A stretch of 35,861 bases of DNA. It comes from Cyclobacterium xiamenense (GTDB taxonomy: Bacteria > Bacteroidota > Bacteroidia > Cytophagales > Cyclobacteriaceae). The DNA lies in the NCBI RefSeq assembly GCF_009467825.1, contig NZ_WIOK01000043.1, forward strand, positions 1 to 35,861, read 5' to 3'. Under the pieces are notes generated by a model. It ran no database searches. It was not told the DNA's origin and was given only the letters and a program-made list of their open reading frames with translations. Shown here piece after piece: positions 10,096 through 19,599 of the stretch (positions within the stretch are counted from its first letter, which is position 1; every line of letters starts with the position of its first letter). A program made the translations under genes and the position numbers.

Positions 10096-10770
10096 ATGAA
10101 TAAAGAAGAATTTAGAAAATTTGCCGTCAAAGGCCAGGGAATTAGTGGAAATACCTTTGACCAATATACCCATTCCGTAGAAAATATGACCCGGGCGGTG
10201 ATCGAAGAGCGGCCCACAAACTTTCGGGAAATCGATGTTTTCTCCCGATTGATAATGGACCGAATCATATTTTTGGGGACTGGAGTAGACGAGCACATCG
10301 CCAATATCATTACAGCGCAGCTTCTGTTTTTGGAATCGGTCGATTCCAAGAAAGACATATTGCTCTACATCAACAGTCCGGGTGGATCGGTCTATGCGGG
10401 CCTAGGGATCTACGATACCATGCAGTACATCAACCCCGAAGTAGGTACCATCTGTACCGGATTGGCCGCCTCCATGGGCGCCGTATTGTTGGCCGGAGGT
10501 GCCGCAGGCAAGCGTGCCGCCCTGCCTCATTCCCGGATCATGATCCACCAGCCATCCGGCGGGATGCAGGGGCAATCCAAAGATATGGAAATCACCGTAA
10601 AACAAATCCTCGAGCTGAGAAACGAACTGTACGAAATCCTGGCCCAGCACAGTGGTAAAAGTATCGAACAGATTGAAAAAGACTCGGACCGGGATTACTG
10701 GATGCGGGCTTCCGCCGCCAAAGAGTACGGTTTGATAGACGAAGTATTGACGCGAAAAGAAAAAGAATAA
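10096..10770 (+). CDS. clpP: ATP-dependent Clp protease proteolytic subunit
   Basis: Forms the double-ring serine peptidase chamber that degrades proteins unfolded by ClpX. The catalytic triad is readable: Ser126 ([11 protein letters not shown]), His151 ([11 protein letters not shown]) and Asp200 (DSDRDYWM). The substrate-edge motif [20 protein letters not shown] is intact. 224 residues, with about 30 residues ahead of the usual ClpP start of homology, which may be a propeptide or simply the Cytophagales form. The ATG at 10096 is clear. clpX begins 4 nt after its stop, so the two subunits are co-expressed. Confidence 0.97.
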   Translation: MNKEEFRKFAVKGQGISGNTFDQYTHSVENMTRAVIEERPTNFREIDVFSRLIMDRIIFLGTGVDEHIANIITAQLLFLESVDSKKDILLYINSPGGSVYAGLGIYDTMQYINPEVGTICTGLAASMGAVLLAGGAAGKRAALPHSRIMIHQPSGGMQGQSKDMEITVKQILELRNELYEILAQHSGKSIEQIEKDSDRDYWMRASAAKEYGLIDEVLTRKEKE

Positions 10771-10774
10771 CTGA

Positions 10775-12001
10775 ATGGCTCAAGTAACGTGTTCCTTTTG
10801 CGGCAGAAATAAAAAAGACGTAGACCTGATGGTCTCCGGTATTTCTGCCCATATCTGTAATTATTGTATCGAACAGGCATTCCAGATTTTGGGAGAAGAG
10901 GATAAAACCAAAAAACAGTCCAAAAAACCCAAATTCAATTTAAAGAAGCCAAAAGAACTGACCGCTTACCTGGACGAATACGTCATCGGTCAGCAAGAGG
11001 CAAAAAAAGTGCTGACCGTTGCCGTGTACAACCATTACAAACGATTGGGACAAAAAGAGGATAAGGAGGACGAAGTAAAAATCGAAAAATCCAACATCAT
11101 CATGGTGGGCGATACCGGTACCGGAAAAACCTACCTGGCAAAAACGCTGGCAAAAACACTGGAAGTGCCTTTCTGTATTGCCGACGCCACCGTACTTACC
11201 GAAGCTGGTTACGTGGGCGAAGACGTGGAAAGCATCCTTACCCGTTTGCTTCAAGCGGCCGATTACAATGTGGAAGCCGCTGAGAGAGGCATTGTTTACA
11301 TTGACGAACTCGATAAAATTGCCAGAAAATCAGACAACCCTTCCATAACCCGTGATGTCAGCGGAGAAGGCGTGCAGCAAGCCATGTTGAAATTACTGGA
11401 AGGCACCGTGGTAAACGTACCCCCCCAAGGTGGGCGAAAGCATCCGGACCAAAAAATGATTTCGGTCAACACCGAAAACATTTTATTTATCTGTGGCGGT
11501 GCGTTTGATGGGATCGGAAGGCATATCGCCGGCAGGTTAAATACCCAGCCGCTCGGCTTTAGCAAAAAGACCGGTGCTGAGGCAATCGACCGTAACAACC
11601 TGTTGCAGTACGTGACCGCGCAGGACCTAAAAGCGTATGGCTTAATCCCGGAACTGATTGGTCGACTTCCCGTCATTACGCACCTGGACCCGCTGGACAA
11701 AGCAACCCTTAAGCGAATTTTAACAGAACCGAAAAATGCGTTAACCAAGCAGTACATCAAGTTGCTGGCCATGGAAAACGTAACCCTCACCTTTGAGGAA
11801 TCGGGGATCGATTTTATTGTGGAGAAAGCCGTGGAATTCAATTTGGGAGCTCGGGGCCTTCGGTCCATTTGCGAGGCCATCATCACGGATGCCATGTACG
11901 AATTGCCTTCCGAAGAAGGAGAGCAAACCCTGGTCATCGACCTGGAGTACGCCAGTTCCCAATTTGAAAAATCAAAATTCAAGAAGCTTCAGGTCGCCTG
12001 A
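10775..12001 (+). CDS. clpX: ATP-dependent Clp protease ATP-binding subunit ClpX
   Basis: AAA+ unfoldase that feeds substrates into ClpP. The N-terminal zinc-binding domain has Cys6, Cys9, Cys28 and Cys31. Walker A is GDTGTGKT (112-119), Walker B IVYIDE (173-178), the pore loop GYVGED (146-151), and the RKH loop is seen in [11 protein letters not shown]. The sensor region [18 protein letters not shown] and the C-terminal small domain with the arginine in LGARGLR are present. 408 residues, normal. It follows clpP after 4 nt and ends 27 nt before a strong terminator. Confidence 0.97.
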   Translation: MAQVTCSFCGRNKKDVDLMVSGISAHICNYCIEQAFQILGEEDKTKKQSKKPKFNLKKPKELTAYLDEYVIGQQEAKKVLTVAVYNHYKRLGQKEDKEDEVKIEKSNIIMVGDTGTGKTYLAKTLAKTLEVPFCIADATVLTEAGYVGEDVESILTRLLQAADYNVEAAERGIVYIDELDKIARKSDNPSITRDVSGEGVQQAMLKLLEGTVVNVPPQGGRKHPDQKMISVNTENILFICGGAFDGIGRHIAGRLNTQPLGFSKKTGAEAIDRNNLLQYVTAQDLKAYGLIPELIGRLPVITHLDPLDKATLKRILTEPKNALTKQYIKLLAMENVTLTFEESGIDFIVEKAVEFNLGARGLRSICEAIITDAMYELPSEEGEQTLVIDLEYASSQFEKSKFKKLQVA

Positions 12002-12027
12002 TACCTTGGTAGTCTACTGACTTTCAT

Positions 12028-12058
12028 AAAGCCTCCCGCCTACTCGGGGGGCTTTTTT
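12028..12058 (+). terminator. Rho-independent terminator after clpX
   Basis: AAAGCCTCCCG, loop CCTACT, CGGGGGGCTTT: an 11-bp stem with one G-U pair, followed by T. It separates the convergent clpX and lpxB genes; the minus-strand T tail is short, so it is mainly for clpX. Confidence 0.8.
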
Positions 12059-12118
12059 GTTGCGGAAAAAAATGGATCAGAAAATCTTGCGATAGGAGTG
12101 CCTATCGGTAGGCAACTA

Positions 12119-13267
12119 TTATTTGCTTGATGCCCCTAACCCAGACAGGGAACGATAAATCAATCCGGCTGTCTCCCGGGATGCCGCTTTGGTACCGATC
12201 TTCTCCAACATCGCTTTATACCCCTGCAATTGGGCCTGCCGTTTGGGGCCGTCGGGAAGCAACACCTCCAATTCCCTCTTTACGGTTCCTGGCGAATAAT
12301 CCCTTTGAATGAGCTCCTCTACCAATCCAGCCCCGGCAATCAGATTAACCAGGGAAATAAATGGCACCCGAATCAATCGTTTGGCAATGGCGTAGGAGAT
12401 GCCGCTGGTCTTGTATACGACCACTTGAGGTACCCGAAACAAAGCCGTTTCCAAGGTCGCCGTTCCGGAGGTCACCACCGCTGCGCGGGCGTGGTATAGG
12501 ATATCGTAGGTTTGGTCAAAAATCACCTTTATTCCGGCGGCAGTTGCCTTATCGTACACGTCGGCGGGCAGATTCTTTACTCCAGCCACTACCCATTCTA
12601 CTTCGTCAAATTCGGATTTTAGGGCAATCATGGTTTGCAGCATCTGGTGGATCTCCTGTTTCCTGCTTCCCGGAAGCAGTGCGACCAGTCTTTCGGCGCG
12701 GATTTGGTGCCTCTGCAAAAAATCGGGGTCGGGCTGGAATTTCTTCTTTTCGTCCAAAAGTGGGTTCCCTACGTAGGCCACCTCCCAATCAAATTTTTTG
12801 AAAAATTCGGGCTCAAATGGCAAAATGCAATACAGGTGATCGACGTACTTTTTTAGCTTCAACGCCCGGTTTTGGTTCCAGGCCCAGACCTTAGGAGCAA
12901 TGTAATAGTGAACAGGTATCCCCTGCTCGCTGGCAAACGCCGCCATCTTCATATTAAATCCACCAAAATCAACCAGTATCAAGGCATCCGGCCGGTGTTC
13001 CAGCAAGTCTGCCTTAATTTTATTCAGGTACTTCACTACCCGCCGGAAATGCAGCACCACCTCCACAAAGCCCATCAGGGCCATTTCCCGGTAATGGGCC
13101 GTCAGCAGGCAGCCCGCCGATTCCATATAATCCCCACCCATGCCCCGGAATTCGGCATCCGAATCTACTTGTTTCAACGCATGAATCAAATTGGACGCAT
13201 GCAGGTCTCCGGAACGTTCGCCGGCGATAATATAGTAGTTCAACGGACTGGGATTTATTGGTTCCAA
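12119..13267 (-). CDS. lpxB: Lipid-A-disaccharide synthase
   Basis: Glycosyltransferase family 19 enzyme that joins UDP-2,3-diacylglucosamine and lipid X to the lipid A disaccharide at the inner membrane. Motifs: YYIIAGERSGDLHASNL at the N-terminus, EFRGMGGDYMESAGC, HYREMALMGFVEV, LVDFGGFNMKMA, YYIAPKVWAWNQNR, YVGNPLLDE, LLPGSRKQEI, and the late TSGTATLETALFRVPQVVVYKT. About 380 residues, normal. No ATG is available at the N-terminus. The frame has TTG at 13267 (6 nt after the queD stop) and another TTG at 13243, which would give MNYYIIAGERSGD and fits the usual family start better. I list the longer form; the two are hard to separate. Probably co-transcribed with queD. Confidence 0.95.
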   Translation of the reverse strand: MEPINPSPLNYYIIAGERSGDLHASNLIHALKQVDSDAEFRGMGGDYMESAGCLLTAHYREMALMGFVEVVLHFRRVVKYLNKIKADLLEHRPDALILVDFGGFNMKMAAFASEQGIPVHYYIAPKVWAWNQNRALKLKKYVDHLYCILPFEPEFFKKFDWEVAYVGNPLLDEKKKFQPDPDFLQRHQIRAERLVALLPGSRKQEIHQMLQTMIALKSEFDEVEWVVAGVKNLPADVYDKATAAGIKVIFDQTYDILYHARAAVVTSGTATLETALFRVPQVVVYKTSGISYAIAKRLIRVPFISLVNLIAGAGLVEELIQRDYSPGTVKRELEVLLPDGPKRQAQLQGYKAMLEKIGTKAASRETAGLIYRSLSGLGASSK

Positions 13268-13273
13268 TAGGGC

Positions 13274-13693
13274 TTATTCCCCATAATATTCGACAAAATT
13301 ACGCGGCGTTTCGTACAGGGTAAGCCTGTACAAACCTCCTTCTTTGACCAGTTCATCCACCAATGGCTGCAATATTTTCCAAAATTCCATGACCAGGTTT
13401 TCGCAACTGGCCATCTTTCCAGCCATAAAAGGCACGTCCATGTTCAGGTTTTTATGATCAACCTTGTCAATTACCTCCCGGCGTATCAGCGTACTCAACT
13501 GCTTTAAATCCACCACAAAGCCGGTATCTGCATCGGGCCTACCCTTGATGGTAACGATCAATTCAAAATTATGCCCGTGCCAGTTTTCATTGGCGCAGGG
13601 GCCAAAAACAGCCTTATTTTTCTCTTCGGACCATTTTGGATTCCATAATTTATGGGCTGCGTTAAAATGTTCCTTCCGACAAACGTGTACCAT
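13274..13693 (-). CDS. queD: 6-carboxy-5,6,7,8-tetrahydropterin synthase (QueD/PTPS family)
   Basis: Converts 7,8-dihydroneopterin triphosphate to 6-carboxytetrahydropterin on the path to queuosine. The start is the ATG at 13693 (MVHVCRKEHFNAAHKLW), 17 nt below the predicted transcript start. The upstream in-frame extension to 13795 is non-homologous. The zinc ligands His14, His39 and His41 (AAH; NWHGHNFEL) and the catalytic Cys33, Asp79 and His80 (FGPCANEN; KVDHKNLN) are all present. The PTPS-like glutamate is in YETPRNF. 139 residues, normal. lpxB follows within 6-30 nt. The partner enzyme QueE is also in this window (24664-25296), in another operon. Confidence 0.92.
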   Translation of the reverse strand: MVHVCRKEHFNAAHKLWNPKWSEEKNKAVFGPCANENWHGHNFELIVTIKGRPDADTGFVVDLKQLSTLIRREVIDKVDHKNLNMDVPFMAGKMASCENLVMEFWKILQPLVDELVKEGGLYRLTLYETPRNFVEYYGE

Positions 13694-13715
13694 TGTTTCT
13701 ATTCGATTTCGGCCA

Positions 13716-13723
13716 CAAAGGTA
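13716..13723 (-). promoter_or_regulatory. Promoter -7 box of queD-lpxB
   Basis: TACCTTTG on the minus strand (13723 to 13716) is an exact TAnnTTTG match. Transcription would start near 13710, leaving about 17 nt before the ATG at 13693 and supporting that start. The -33 element is weak. Confidence 0.5.
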
Positions 13724-13813
13724 CATAAAAAAGACACAAAAACATTCCAATAACCCGTGCGAAACCTTCGAATCACAGGTCGGCAAGGCAGACACTCCCG
13801 TTGCCAGTTGCCC

Positions 13814-16800
13814 TCACTCCTTCAGCACTTTGAAGGTATGCACTTCCTTTCCTGCCCGAACCTGTACCAGGTACAGACCAGCCGGGTAGGCAAAATCCAT
13901 CAGGTACTCCATTCCATGGGCCGTTTTGGCAAATTCATCGCGGAACCGCTCCCTACCAGTTGCATCAAAAAGTGACACCGCCACCTCTCCTCTAAAATCA
14001 TTGTGCATGAACAGAGACAACCGCTCCCCTACCGGATTGGGGCCCAATGCATAGCCGGCCCTTCCGGAAAAGGTATCGTCCCCCGTACTGGAAACTACCA
14101 CCAGATCCGAAATCCGGTTGCACTGATCGTCTATAACGGTCACCTGATAGGCCCCGCCATCCTCCACCAGTAGGGACCGCTCGATAGCACCTGGGATCTT
14201 GACGCCATTGTTGTACCATTGGTACGAAGCCGCAGGCACCCGCGAGGTAAGCTGCGCCCCATTGGCAACGATTTCCGGTTTACGCAGGGAATTGGGATTG
14301 ATGGTAATGCTTCGTTCGAAGGTGGTCTCCCCACCCGGACCGGCGATTTCCAACCGCACCAAATAGGTTCTGGCGTTTGAAAAAATAAAGGTAGGCTGCG
14401 CCTCACTGGAGGTGCCAAATCCGGCAAAGTTCCAGCGATAGCGATTGATACTACCTTCCGAGAGGTTGATAAATTCGGTCACCCCTCCCGCACAGTTAAA
14501 CTCCACGTCAAAATTGGCAAAAAGCACGTTTTCGCAGCGAATATTGCTCCAGTTGGCCGCATTGATTACAGAGGACTGTGGATTCAGGTTGATTACAGCC
14601 TCGCCCTGCAGGTCCACGTTTTCTACACTTAGCCCGTCAAAGCAGTATTTTCTGTAGGGATTGTGAATCAAGGTCGCTTTGCCGGAGGAGCGAATCATGG
14701 ATTGGGCATTTGGACCGCCCGAGTGACTGATCGTCTCCACGACCGTCAACGATTGCCCACTTGACAAAACCAACTGGGCACCGCTATTCAATGCCAGCAC
14801 CTCCACCTGGATGTTGTCCTGTAGTATACGAGTCTCCCCGTCCAATTCTAGGGTTTCTATCAATCCGGTGGCTTGTAGCTCCAGTACTCCCCCACTATTT
14901 TTCAGGTGTGCCAAGCGGGTGGCGGCGAGGTCTTCAAACACGCCGTTTTCTCCGGTAAATACCAAATTCAACTCCGCTTCGATACTGGCGCCCGGGAGAC
15001 TGCGGAAATCAACCTCAAATGCTAACGTCTCCAGATTGCCCCGAAGCGCCGCATTGGCTCCCAGGGCAAAGGAACGCACCGACAGGCTGTCCATTGCAAA
15101 ATCGACGGTTGCCGCTTCTATATCCAAACGGGTTGGAGGGGGCATGGACAGAATGCGCCACTGTCCCTGCTCAAAAAACAAGTCGATATCGGTGAAGGTC
15201 AACTGCCCAAAATCCAGGATATTCTCGTTTTGGTCTGCACCTTCAAACCGGATTTGCCCATTCTGCAACTCAGTCAGGTTATTACTCGAACGGAATCCGT
15301 TGCGTACCCGTAGCTCATTTTGATCCAGATCAAGCACCCAACCGCTATCGCCAAAAATATTTAGGCTGAAAACGTCCGTCTCCCTGCCCAGGGCAATTCT
15401 TCCTCCCTCGATGGGGCGATCGATGACCACACGTGTACCGGCGTCCGGGATCCGGTTAGCGGCTACCCCATCGCTACTCAGGGACCAATTACGGGGATTG
15501 TCCCAGTTACCATCGCTGCCAATCCAATACAAAGTACTGGACTGTCCTCCGGACACGCCGGCAGAAAACACCAAACTGAAGGGCTGAATTCCATTGGTAA
15601 GGGTTCCTTTATGGCTTACCCGGAGGGTGTAGCGCTGCGGTGCAGGGTTGGTAACCTCAATCTGCTCCACATTGTCTCGGAAGTTATCGGTATCATTGGA
15701 AGCGATCGCGCTGGACCCATCCCGGGGATCGAGCGTCCAGGGAAAATAGGTAGTCCCATCTTCGCCAATAATTCGTAAATCCAGGTCATTGACCAACATC
15801 AAATTAGCTGGGTTTAGGCTGGGTGAGGGGGGCGACCCCGCAGGATCGGTCCAGGCAATGGTTGCTTTGATGGGTTCTATTCCATTGGAAATAAACTCAA
15901 ATTCGTATACCTCGCCCTGCCGCAGGTCCCGCTCGCGGATAACAGTAGAACTACCGTCTTCATCGATTATCATCCGGGCTGCGGCTGCGGCGTCGAGCAG
16001 TCCCCAGCCGAACATATAATCCGGACCAGGGTTCATGCCGGCTTCTTTTGTGGTTTGTATAGCCAGCGCCTTCAACGTGGAAGAAAGCATGTACCGCCCC
16101 GCATTTCGGTCTCCATAAAGCTCTTGCAACAAAAGCAAGGAACCCGAAACATTGGGCGAAGCCATGGAGGTGCCGCTCAAACTGGCATAACTGTCACCAT
16201 TATTAGCGTCCAAAATGGCCGAGCTAAACACGTTGACTCCTTTTCCTACCAGATCGGGTTTGATCCGGCCATCGTCCACCGGGCCCCAGCTGGAAAACGA
16301 ACTCATGATAACATCTCTGGGGTCGGTGTATTCCCCCAACAAGTTGACTGCACCAACCGTGAGGCTGTTCTTGGCTACCCCTTCCGGACCAATCGAATCA
16401 TCGGGACCGTCCGAGTCGCGGGAACCATCCCCAACATCCGATCGGTCGTTTCCCGCCGCCCAAACGATCGTGTAATAGGGCTTTGAAAACGATAGTTCAT
16501 CGATTTGTCTGGATTTGTTGGAGTAGAAACCGAAGCGATAGTCCTCGTTTGGACTGACGCCCTCGTTACCTGACCAGGCCCAATTGTTGTTGCTATCCCG
16601 GAACCAGCCCGTCAGGAATCCATAGGAATGGTTGGACACCAGGTGCCCTTGCGGATTGAGTTGGGGGTCATAGCTATTTTGGGTCATTTTAGAAATGTCT
16701 GCATCCCAGTTAAAGGCCCATCCCGTTGCCTGATTGGCCATCCCTCGCGCGTTTCGATTGTTTCCGGCTGCAAGAATGGTCCCGGTAACGTGGGTGGCGT

Positions 16801-17260
16801 GGTTACTGATTTCCTCGGTAGACCCGTCAATTTGGGTGACCCGATTGCCAAATTCGTTGTGGGAAGCTTTTGGACGGGTCTGGTCATAGATGCCAATCAC
16901 CATGTCCGCTCCTGCAAGGCTAAGCCCCAGACTTCCGCCCTCCTGCAAGGCATTGGTACCCGTAGCCGCTGCAGCGGCCAGGTTGTGCGTGGTATAATAG
17001 ACCGGATGATTACTTTCGTCCAGGTATTGAAAAACCGCCATTCGCTGATCGGCAAGCCGTAAGCGAACCGGAATACCCAACTGCTCGGCAAGGGCAATCT
17101 TCTCCGCAGGGCCCAAGCTGTACTGCTTCACATTTTGCTGCAACCTCTGAAATACCTCGGTGCGGACTTTCTGTAAACCTCCCTGGGTATCTCCCGTATT
17201 CTGGGCGACAACCAACCCTCCCGCGAACAGGAAAGCGATCAAAATGAGCGTTTTTTTCAT
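13814..17260 (-). CDS. Secreted subtilisin-like (S8) serine peptidase with T9SS type A sorting domain
   Basis: Numbering from the ATG at 17260 (MKKTLILIAFLFAGG...VAQ signal peptide; another ATG lies at 17293): catalytic Asp126 (IGIYDQ), His157 (NHATHVTGT), oxyanion Asn271 (WAAGND) and Ser365 (SGTSMASPNVSG). A P-domain-like segment follows (IKATIAWTDPAGSPP, LMLVNDLDLRI), then a long beta-rich stretch (about 590-1060) with a PKD-like portion, and a C-terminal type A sorting domain in the last 80 residues (LGPNPVGERLSLF...GLYLVQVRAGKE). Family knowledge: such proteins are exported by the Sec and T9SS routes and end up outside or on the surface. 1148 residues. It is the last gene of the susC-susD operon, 36-69 nt after the DUF4843-like gene, so it likely supplies peptides to that transporter (inference). 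Confidence 0.93.
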   Translation of the reverse strand: MKKTLILIAFLFAGGLVVAQNTGDTQGGLQKVRTEVFQRLQQNVKQYSLGPAEKIALAEQLGIPVRLRLADQRMAVFQYLDESNHPVYYTTHNLAAAAATGTNALQEGGSLGLSLAGADMVIGIYDQTRPKASHNEFGNRVTQIDGSTEEISNHATHVTGTILAAGNNRNARGMANQATGWAFNWDADISKMTQNSYDPQLNPQGHLVSNHSYGFLTGWFRDSNNNWAWSGNEGVSPNEDYRFGFYSNKSRQIDELSFSKPYYTIVWAAGNDRSDVGDGSRDSDGPDDSIGPEGVAKNSLTVGAVNLLGEYTDPRDVIMSSFSSWGPVDDGRIKPDLVGKGVNVFSSAILDANNGDSYASLSGTSMASPNVSGSLLLLQELYGDRNAGRYMLSSTLKALAIQTTKEAGMNPGPDYMFGWGLLDAAAAARMIIDEDGSSTVIRERDLRQGEVYEFEFISNGIEPIKATIAWTDPAGSPPSPSLNPANLMLVNDLDLRIIGEDGTTYFPWTLDPRDGSSAIASNDTDNFRDNVEQIEVTNPAPQRYTLRVSHKGTLTNGIQPFSLVFSAGVSGGQSSTLYWIGSDGNWDNPRNWSLSSDGVAANRIPDAGTRVVIDRPIEGGRIALGRETDVFSLNIFGDSGWVLDLDQNELRVRNGFRSSNNLTELQNGQIRFEGADQNENILDFGQLTFTDIDLFFEQGQWRILSMPPPTRLDIEAATVDFAMDSLSVRSFALGANAALRGNLETLAFEVDFRSLPGASIEAELNLVFTGENGVFEDLAATRLAHLKNSGGVLELQATGLIETLELDGETRILQDNIQVEVLALNSGAQLVLSSGQSLTVVETISHSGGPNAQSMIRSSGKATLIHNPYRKYCFDGLSVENVDLQGEAVINLNPQSSVINAANWSNIRCENVLFANFDVEFNCAGGVTEFINLSEGSINRYRWNFAGFGTSSEAQPTFIFSNARTYLVRLEIAGPGGETTFERSITINPNSLRKPEIVANGAQLTSRVPAASYQWYNNGVKIPGAIERSLLVEDGGAYQVTVIDDQCNRISDLVVVSSTGDDTFSGRAGYALGPNPVGERLSLFMHNDFRGEVAVSLFDATGRERFRDEFAKTAHGMEYLMDFAYPAGLYLVQVRAGKEVHTFKVLKE

Positions 17261-17329
17261 CTGATTTTCTACAAACGTTTCTGATGATTTCATCAGGCTA
17301 CTGTTCTCTTCTTCATTGCTAGCAGCCGG

Positions 17330-18148
17330 CTATTCCACCACCCGGGTCAGGGTCGTGACGCCGCTCTCCTCGGATTCCTCCGTTCTCCAACTTATCCGAA
17401 TGGTGCCGTCTTCGTTTACCCTTCCCGTACCATTGAAGGTGTCTCCACCAAAGACCAGATCGGGTTGATCGGTGATGGTGATCTCTCCACATAGCTCGGT
17501 AAACACAGCCGGATTGTCTTCCGCCCCGAAGGTTTGGGAATACACCCCGCCGGTGATGTCCGAAATTCGGTAAGTAAACGGCTCCAACTCGGTAATCGTC
17601 ACTTCGTAATTGACGGTTCCTCCCGTACCCACCGTAACGGTACTGTATGTGCCTGCCAGGTCGGATGGGCAGGAAAGCCGAATCTCAATGGTCAATTGGT
17701 TGTAGTTGGTGCTGATTTTCGTTTCTCCGGCATCCAGAATCCGAAGGACCAGGTTAGGCGTCTCTTCGTTCGCCAGATTACCGGTCAGAATTTCAAGCGG
17801 CACGTCTACAAAACTGCTATTGGCAGGAATGGTCACCTCCGGGTTGCTCAGGCGGTAATGTACGCCCTCCACGGCCGTGGACGTGGGATCGACTCCCAGC
17901 AATAGATTAACCGGCTGATCCACCTGCGCGCCGACCAGATTCACCCGCACGACCTCCTGATCCACTTGGGTATCGTTTAGTTTGGTCATGATTTTCCGGA
18001 TGGTATTGTTGGGGCGGGAGGCATCTTCAAATTCTACTTCCATACCTTCCCAGACAATCGTAAACCCGGATTCATCCATACAGGAAGAAATCCAGGAAAC
18101 CATTCCTAAGAGTAACACGTATCCGACGATTCGTTGTAAGGTAGCCAT
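17330..18148 (-). CDS. DUF4843-like surface lipoprotein of a SusCD operon
   Basis: A 272-residue protein with a lipoprotein signal (LLLGMVSWISSC, Cys23). Residues about 33-160 resemble the DUF4843/Calx-beta type fold often found beside SusCD: VEFEDASRPNN, VRVNLVGAQVDQPVNLLLGV, TAVEGVHYRL, and VTIPANSSFVDVPLEIL. The rest (about 160-272, starting CPSDLAGTYS) is a second beta domain of unknown type. It starts 3 nt after the susD stop and is followed by the subtilisin gene, so all four genes form one unit. Known relatives are surface-exposed and may bind ligand; no catalytic residues are visible. The DUF4843 assignment is from pattern reading only. Confidence 0.75.
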   Translation of the reverse strand: MATLQRIVGYVLLLGMVSWISSCMDESGFTIVWEGMEVEFEDASRPNNTIRKIMTKLNDTQVDQEVVRVNLVGAQVDQPVNLLLGVDPTSTAVEGVHYRLSNPEVTIPANSSFVDVPLEILTGNLANEETPNLVLRILDAGETKISTNYNQLTIEIRLSCPSDLAGTYSTVTVGTGGTVNYEVTITELEPFTYRISDITGGVYSQTFGAEDNPAVFTELCGEITITDQPDLVFGGDTFNGTGRVNEDGTIRISWRTEESEESGVTTLTRVVE

Positions 18149-18151
18149 AGC

Positions 18152-19594
18152 TTAATATCCCGGGTTTTGCTCAAGGTTTTCATTCAATTGAATCTGGGAC
18201 AAGGGTAGGTTTGCCAGAATCCTGTAATCGGTATAGGGAACTTCGAGAAAATCTGCATGTTTGCTTATATCCCGACCGTTTCTTTTCAAGTCGAAAAAAC
18301 GATGGCCTTCCAGGGCAAATTCCAGCCTTCGCTCCAGCAGGATGCGGTTGAGCAGGGCTTCTCCGGACAGTAAGTTATCGATCGCTCCCAGTCCGCGTTT
18401 GGATCGGAGGGCATTGATGTCTTCCCGAGCTCCTTGTGGGTTGTTTTGGTACCTGGCCTCCGCACGGATCAGGTACAACTCGGCCGCCCGGATGATTGGA
18501 AGGTTTTCCAAAAAATCTCCTTTGTAGCCGGTCCATTTTCTACTGGCGTATACCGGGCCCTCGATGCCGTCCCGGGTGGTTTCCCTCCAGCATTCGCGGC
18601 GCACGTCTCCCGTTTCGTAGGCGGCCATCAATTCATTGGAGGCGCCGATGATAAACTGAGCGGCTGGTTCGTTGTCGGAGACCAGGGAATTCAGGCTGTT
18701 GTTTACGCCGTCCACGCTGCTCCAGTCCACCTGCCGCAGTTCCAGTTCAAACAGGGATTCCGGATGAGGCGCCCGGGAAAAACCCTGCACGTACTGCCCG
18801 GCTTCCAGCAATCCATCCCCGTTGGTTCGCAAACCGAGGAGATTCATGGCCGAAGTCGCTGCTGCCTCTGCGTCCTCCATTCGCCCCCAATAAAGGTAAA
18901 GACGAGCCAGCAGGGTGAGGGCTGCTCCGGTATTGGCATAGTACACGCCATCGGAGCCGATCGGAACGGCTCCCACCAGCGGGATGGCAGCCAATAAATC
19001 CCGCTCGATCTGCTCGTACACTTCTTCTACCGTGGACCGGGTCCGGAAATCGGCATCCGAAGCCACCAGGGTGGGCTGCAGTCGAAGGATCGGCCCCAAA
19101 TCGAAGCCATTCACTTCCCTCCCGGGCTCGTAGCCGTAGACCCGGCACAAATCAAAGTAAAACAAGGCCCGCATAAAGTAAGCGTCCCCCTTGATAAAGG
19201 ATTTCTCTTGTTCTTCTCCAGACACCGACTCGTCGTCGATGGTTTCGATGATCAGGTTGGCGTCATTAATGCCGCCATACACCACGCCATTCCAAATGGC
19301 AATGTGGTCCCGATCCCCGTTTGCTTCTTCGCCTTGGTATCGGCCAGAATTGGCCACCAGGCGCAAGTTATCCGCTAAAATCTCCGGGGCAATCATCATG
19401 GTTTGGCCGTAATAGCTGAAGCTAGTGGCCCGGTTATACATGGAATTGGCCACCGATTGATAGCCGGACACGTCGTTGAAAGCCACTTCCGGGGTCAGGC
19501 TCTGCCTGGGGGTGGTATTCAGATCGGTGCAAGCCAACAGGGGAAGTGCTGCCAACCCCATCGAAAAGCATGTTTTTATCATCTTCTTCATCAT
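18152..19594 (-). CDS. SusD/RagB family nutrient-binding outer-membrane lipoprotein
   Basis: Surface lid of a SusC-type transporter. The start is the ATG at 19594, 5 nt after the susC stop; the frame runs upstream inside susC without a signal sequence. The lipobox is LPLLAC (Cys22). SusD marks: DLNTTPRQSLTPEVAF after the lipid site, TPR-like helices with GDAYFMRALFYFDLCRVYG, ALTLLARLYLYWG, and the C-terminal half with AELYLIRAEARYQ, DINALRSKRGL, ILLERRLEFALEGHRFFDLKRNG and the terminal NPGY. 480 residues, normal. With a protease in the operon and no CAZyme, a peptide ligand (as in RagB) is more likely than a glycan; this is inference. Confidence 0.95.
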   Translation of the reverse strand: MMKKMIKTCFSMGLAALPLLACTDLNTTPRQSLTPEVAFNDVSGYQSVANSMYNRATSFSYYGQTMMIAPEILADNLRLVANSGRYQGEEANGDRDHIAIWNGVVYGGINDANLIIETIDDESVSGEEQEKSFIKGDAYFMRALFYFDLCRVYGYEPGREVNGFDLGPILRLQPTLVASDADFRTRSTVEEVYEQIERDLLAAIPLVGAVPIGSDGVYYANTGAALTLLARLYLYWGRMEDAEAAATSAMNLLGLRTNGDGLLEAGQYVQGFSRAPHPESLFELELRQVDWSSVDGVNNSLNSLVSDNEPAAQFIIGASNELMAAYETGDVRRECWRETTRDGIEGPVYASRKWTGYKGDFLENLPIIRAAELYLIRAEARYQNNPQGAREDINALRSKRGLGAIDNLLSGEALLNRILLERRLEFALEGHRFFDLKRNGRDISKHADFLEVPYTDYRILANLPLSQIQLNENLEQNPGY

Positions 19595-19599
19595 TCCTG

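Noticed and set aside
11296-11982. 228-residue frame antisense to clpX
   Set aside because: It is a shadow of the well-supported clpX frame; the product is low-complexity Ser/Pro-rich with no family features. The same holds for the long antisense frames over folD, lepA and the T9SS genes.
13694-13795. N-terminal extension of QueD
   Set aside because: It lies upstream of the predicted transcript start, has no homology pattern, and the ATG at 13693 gives the normal family length.
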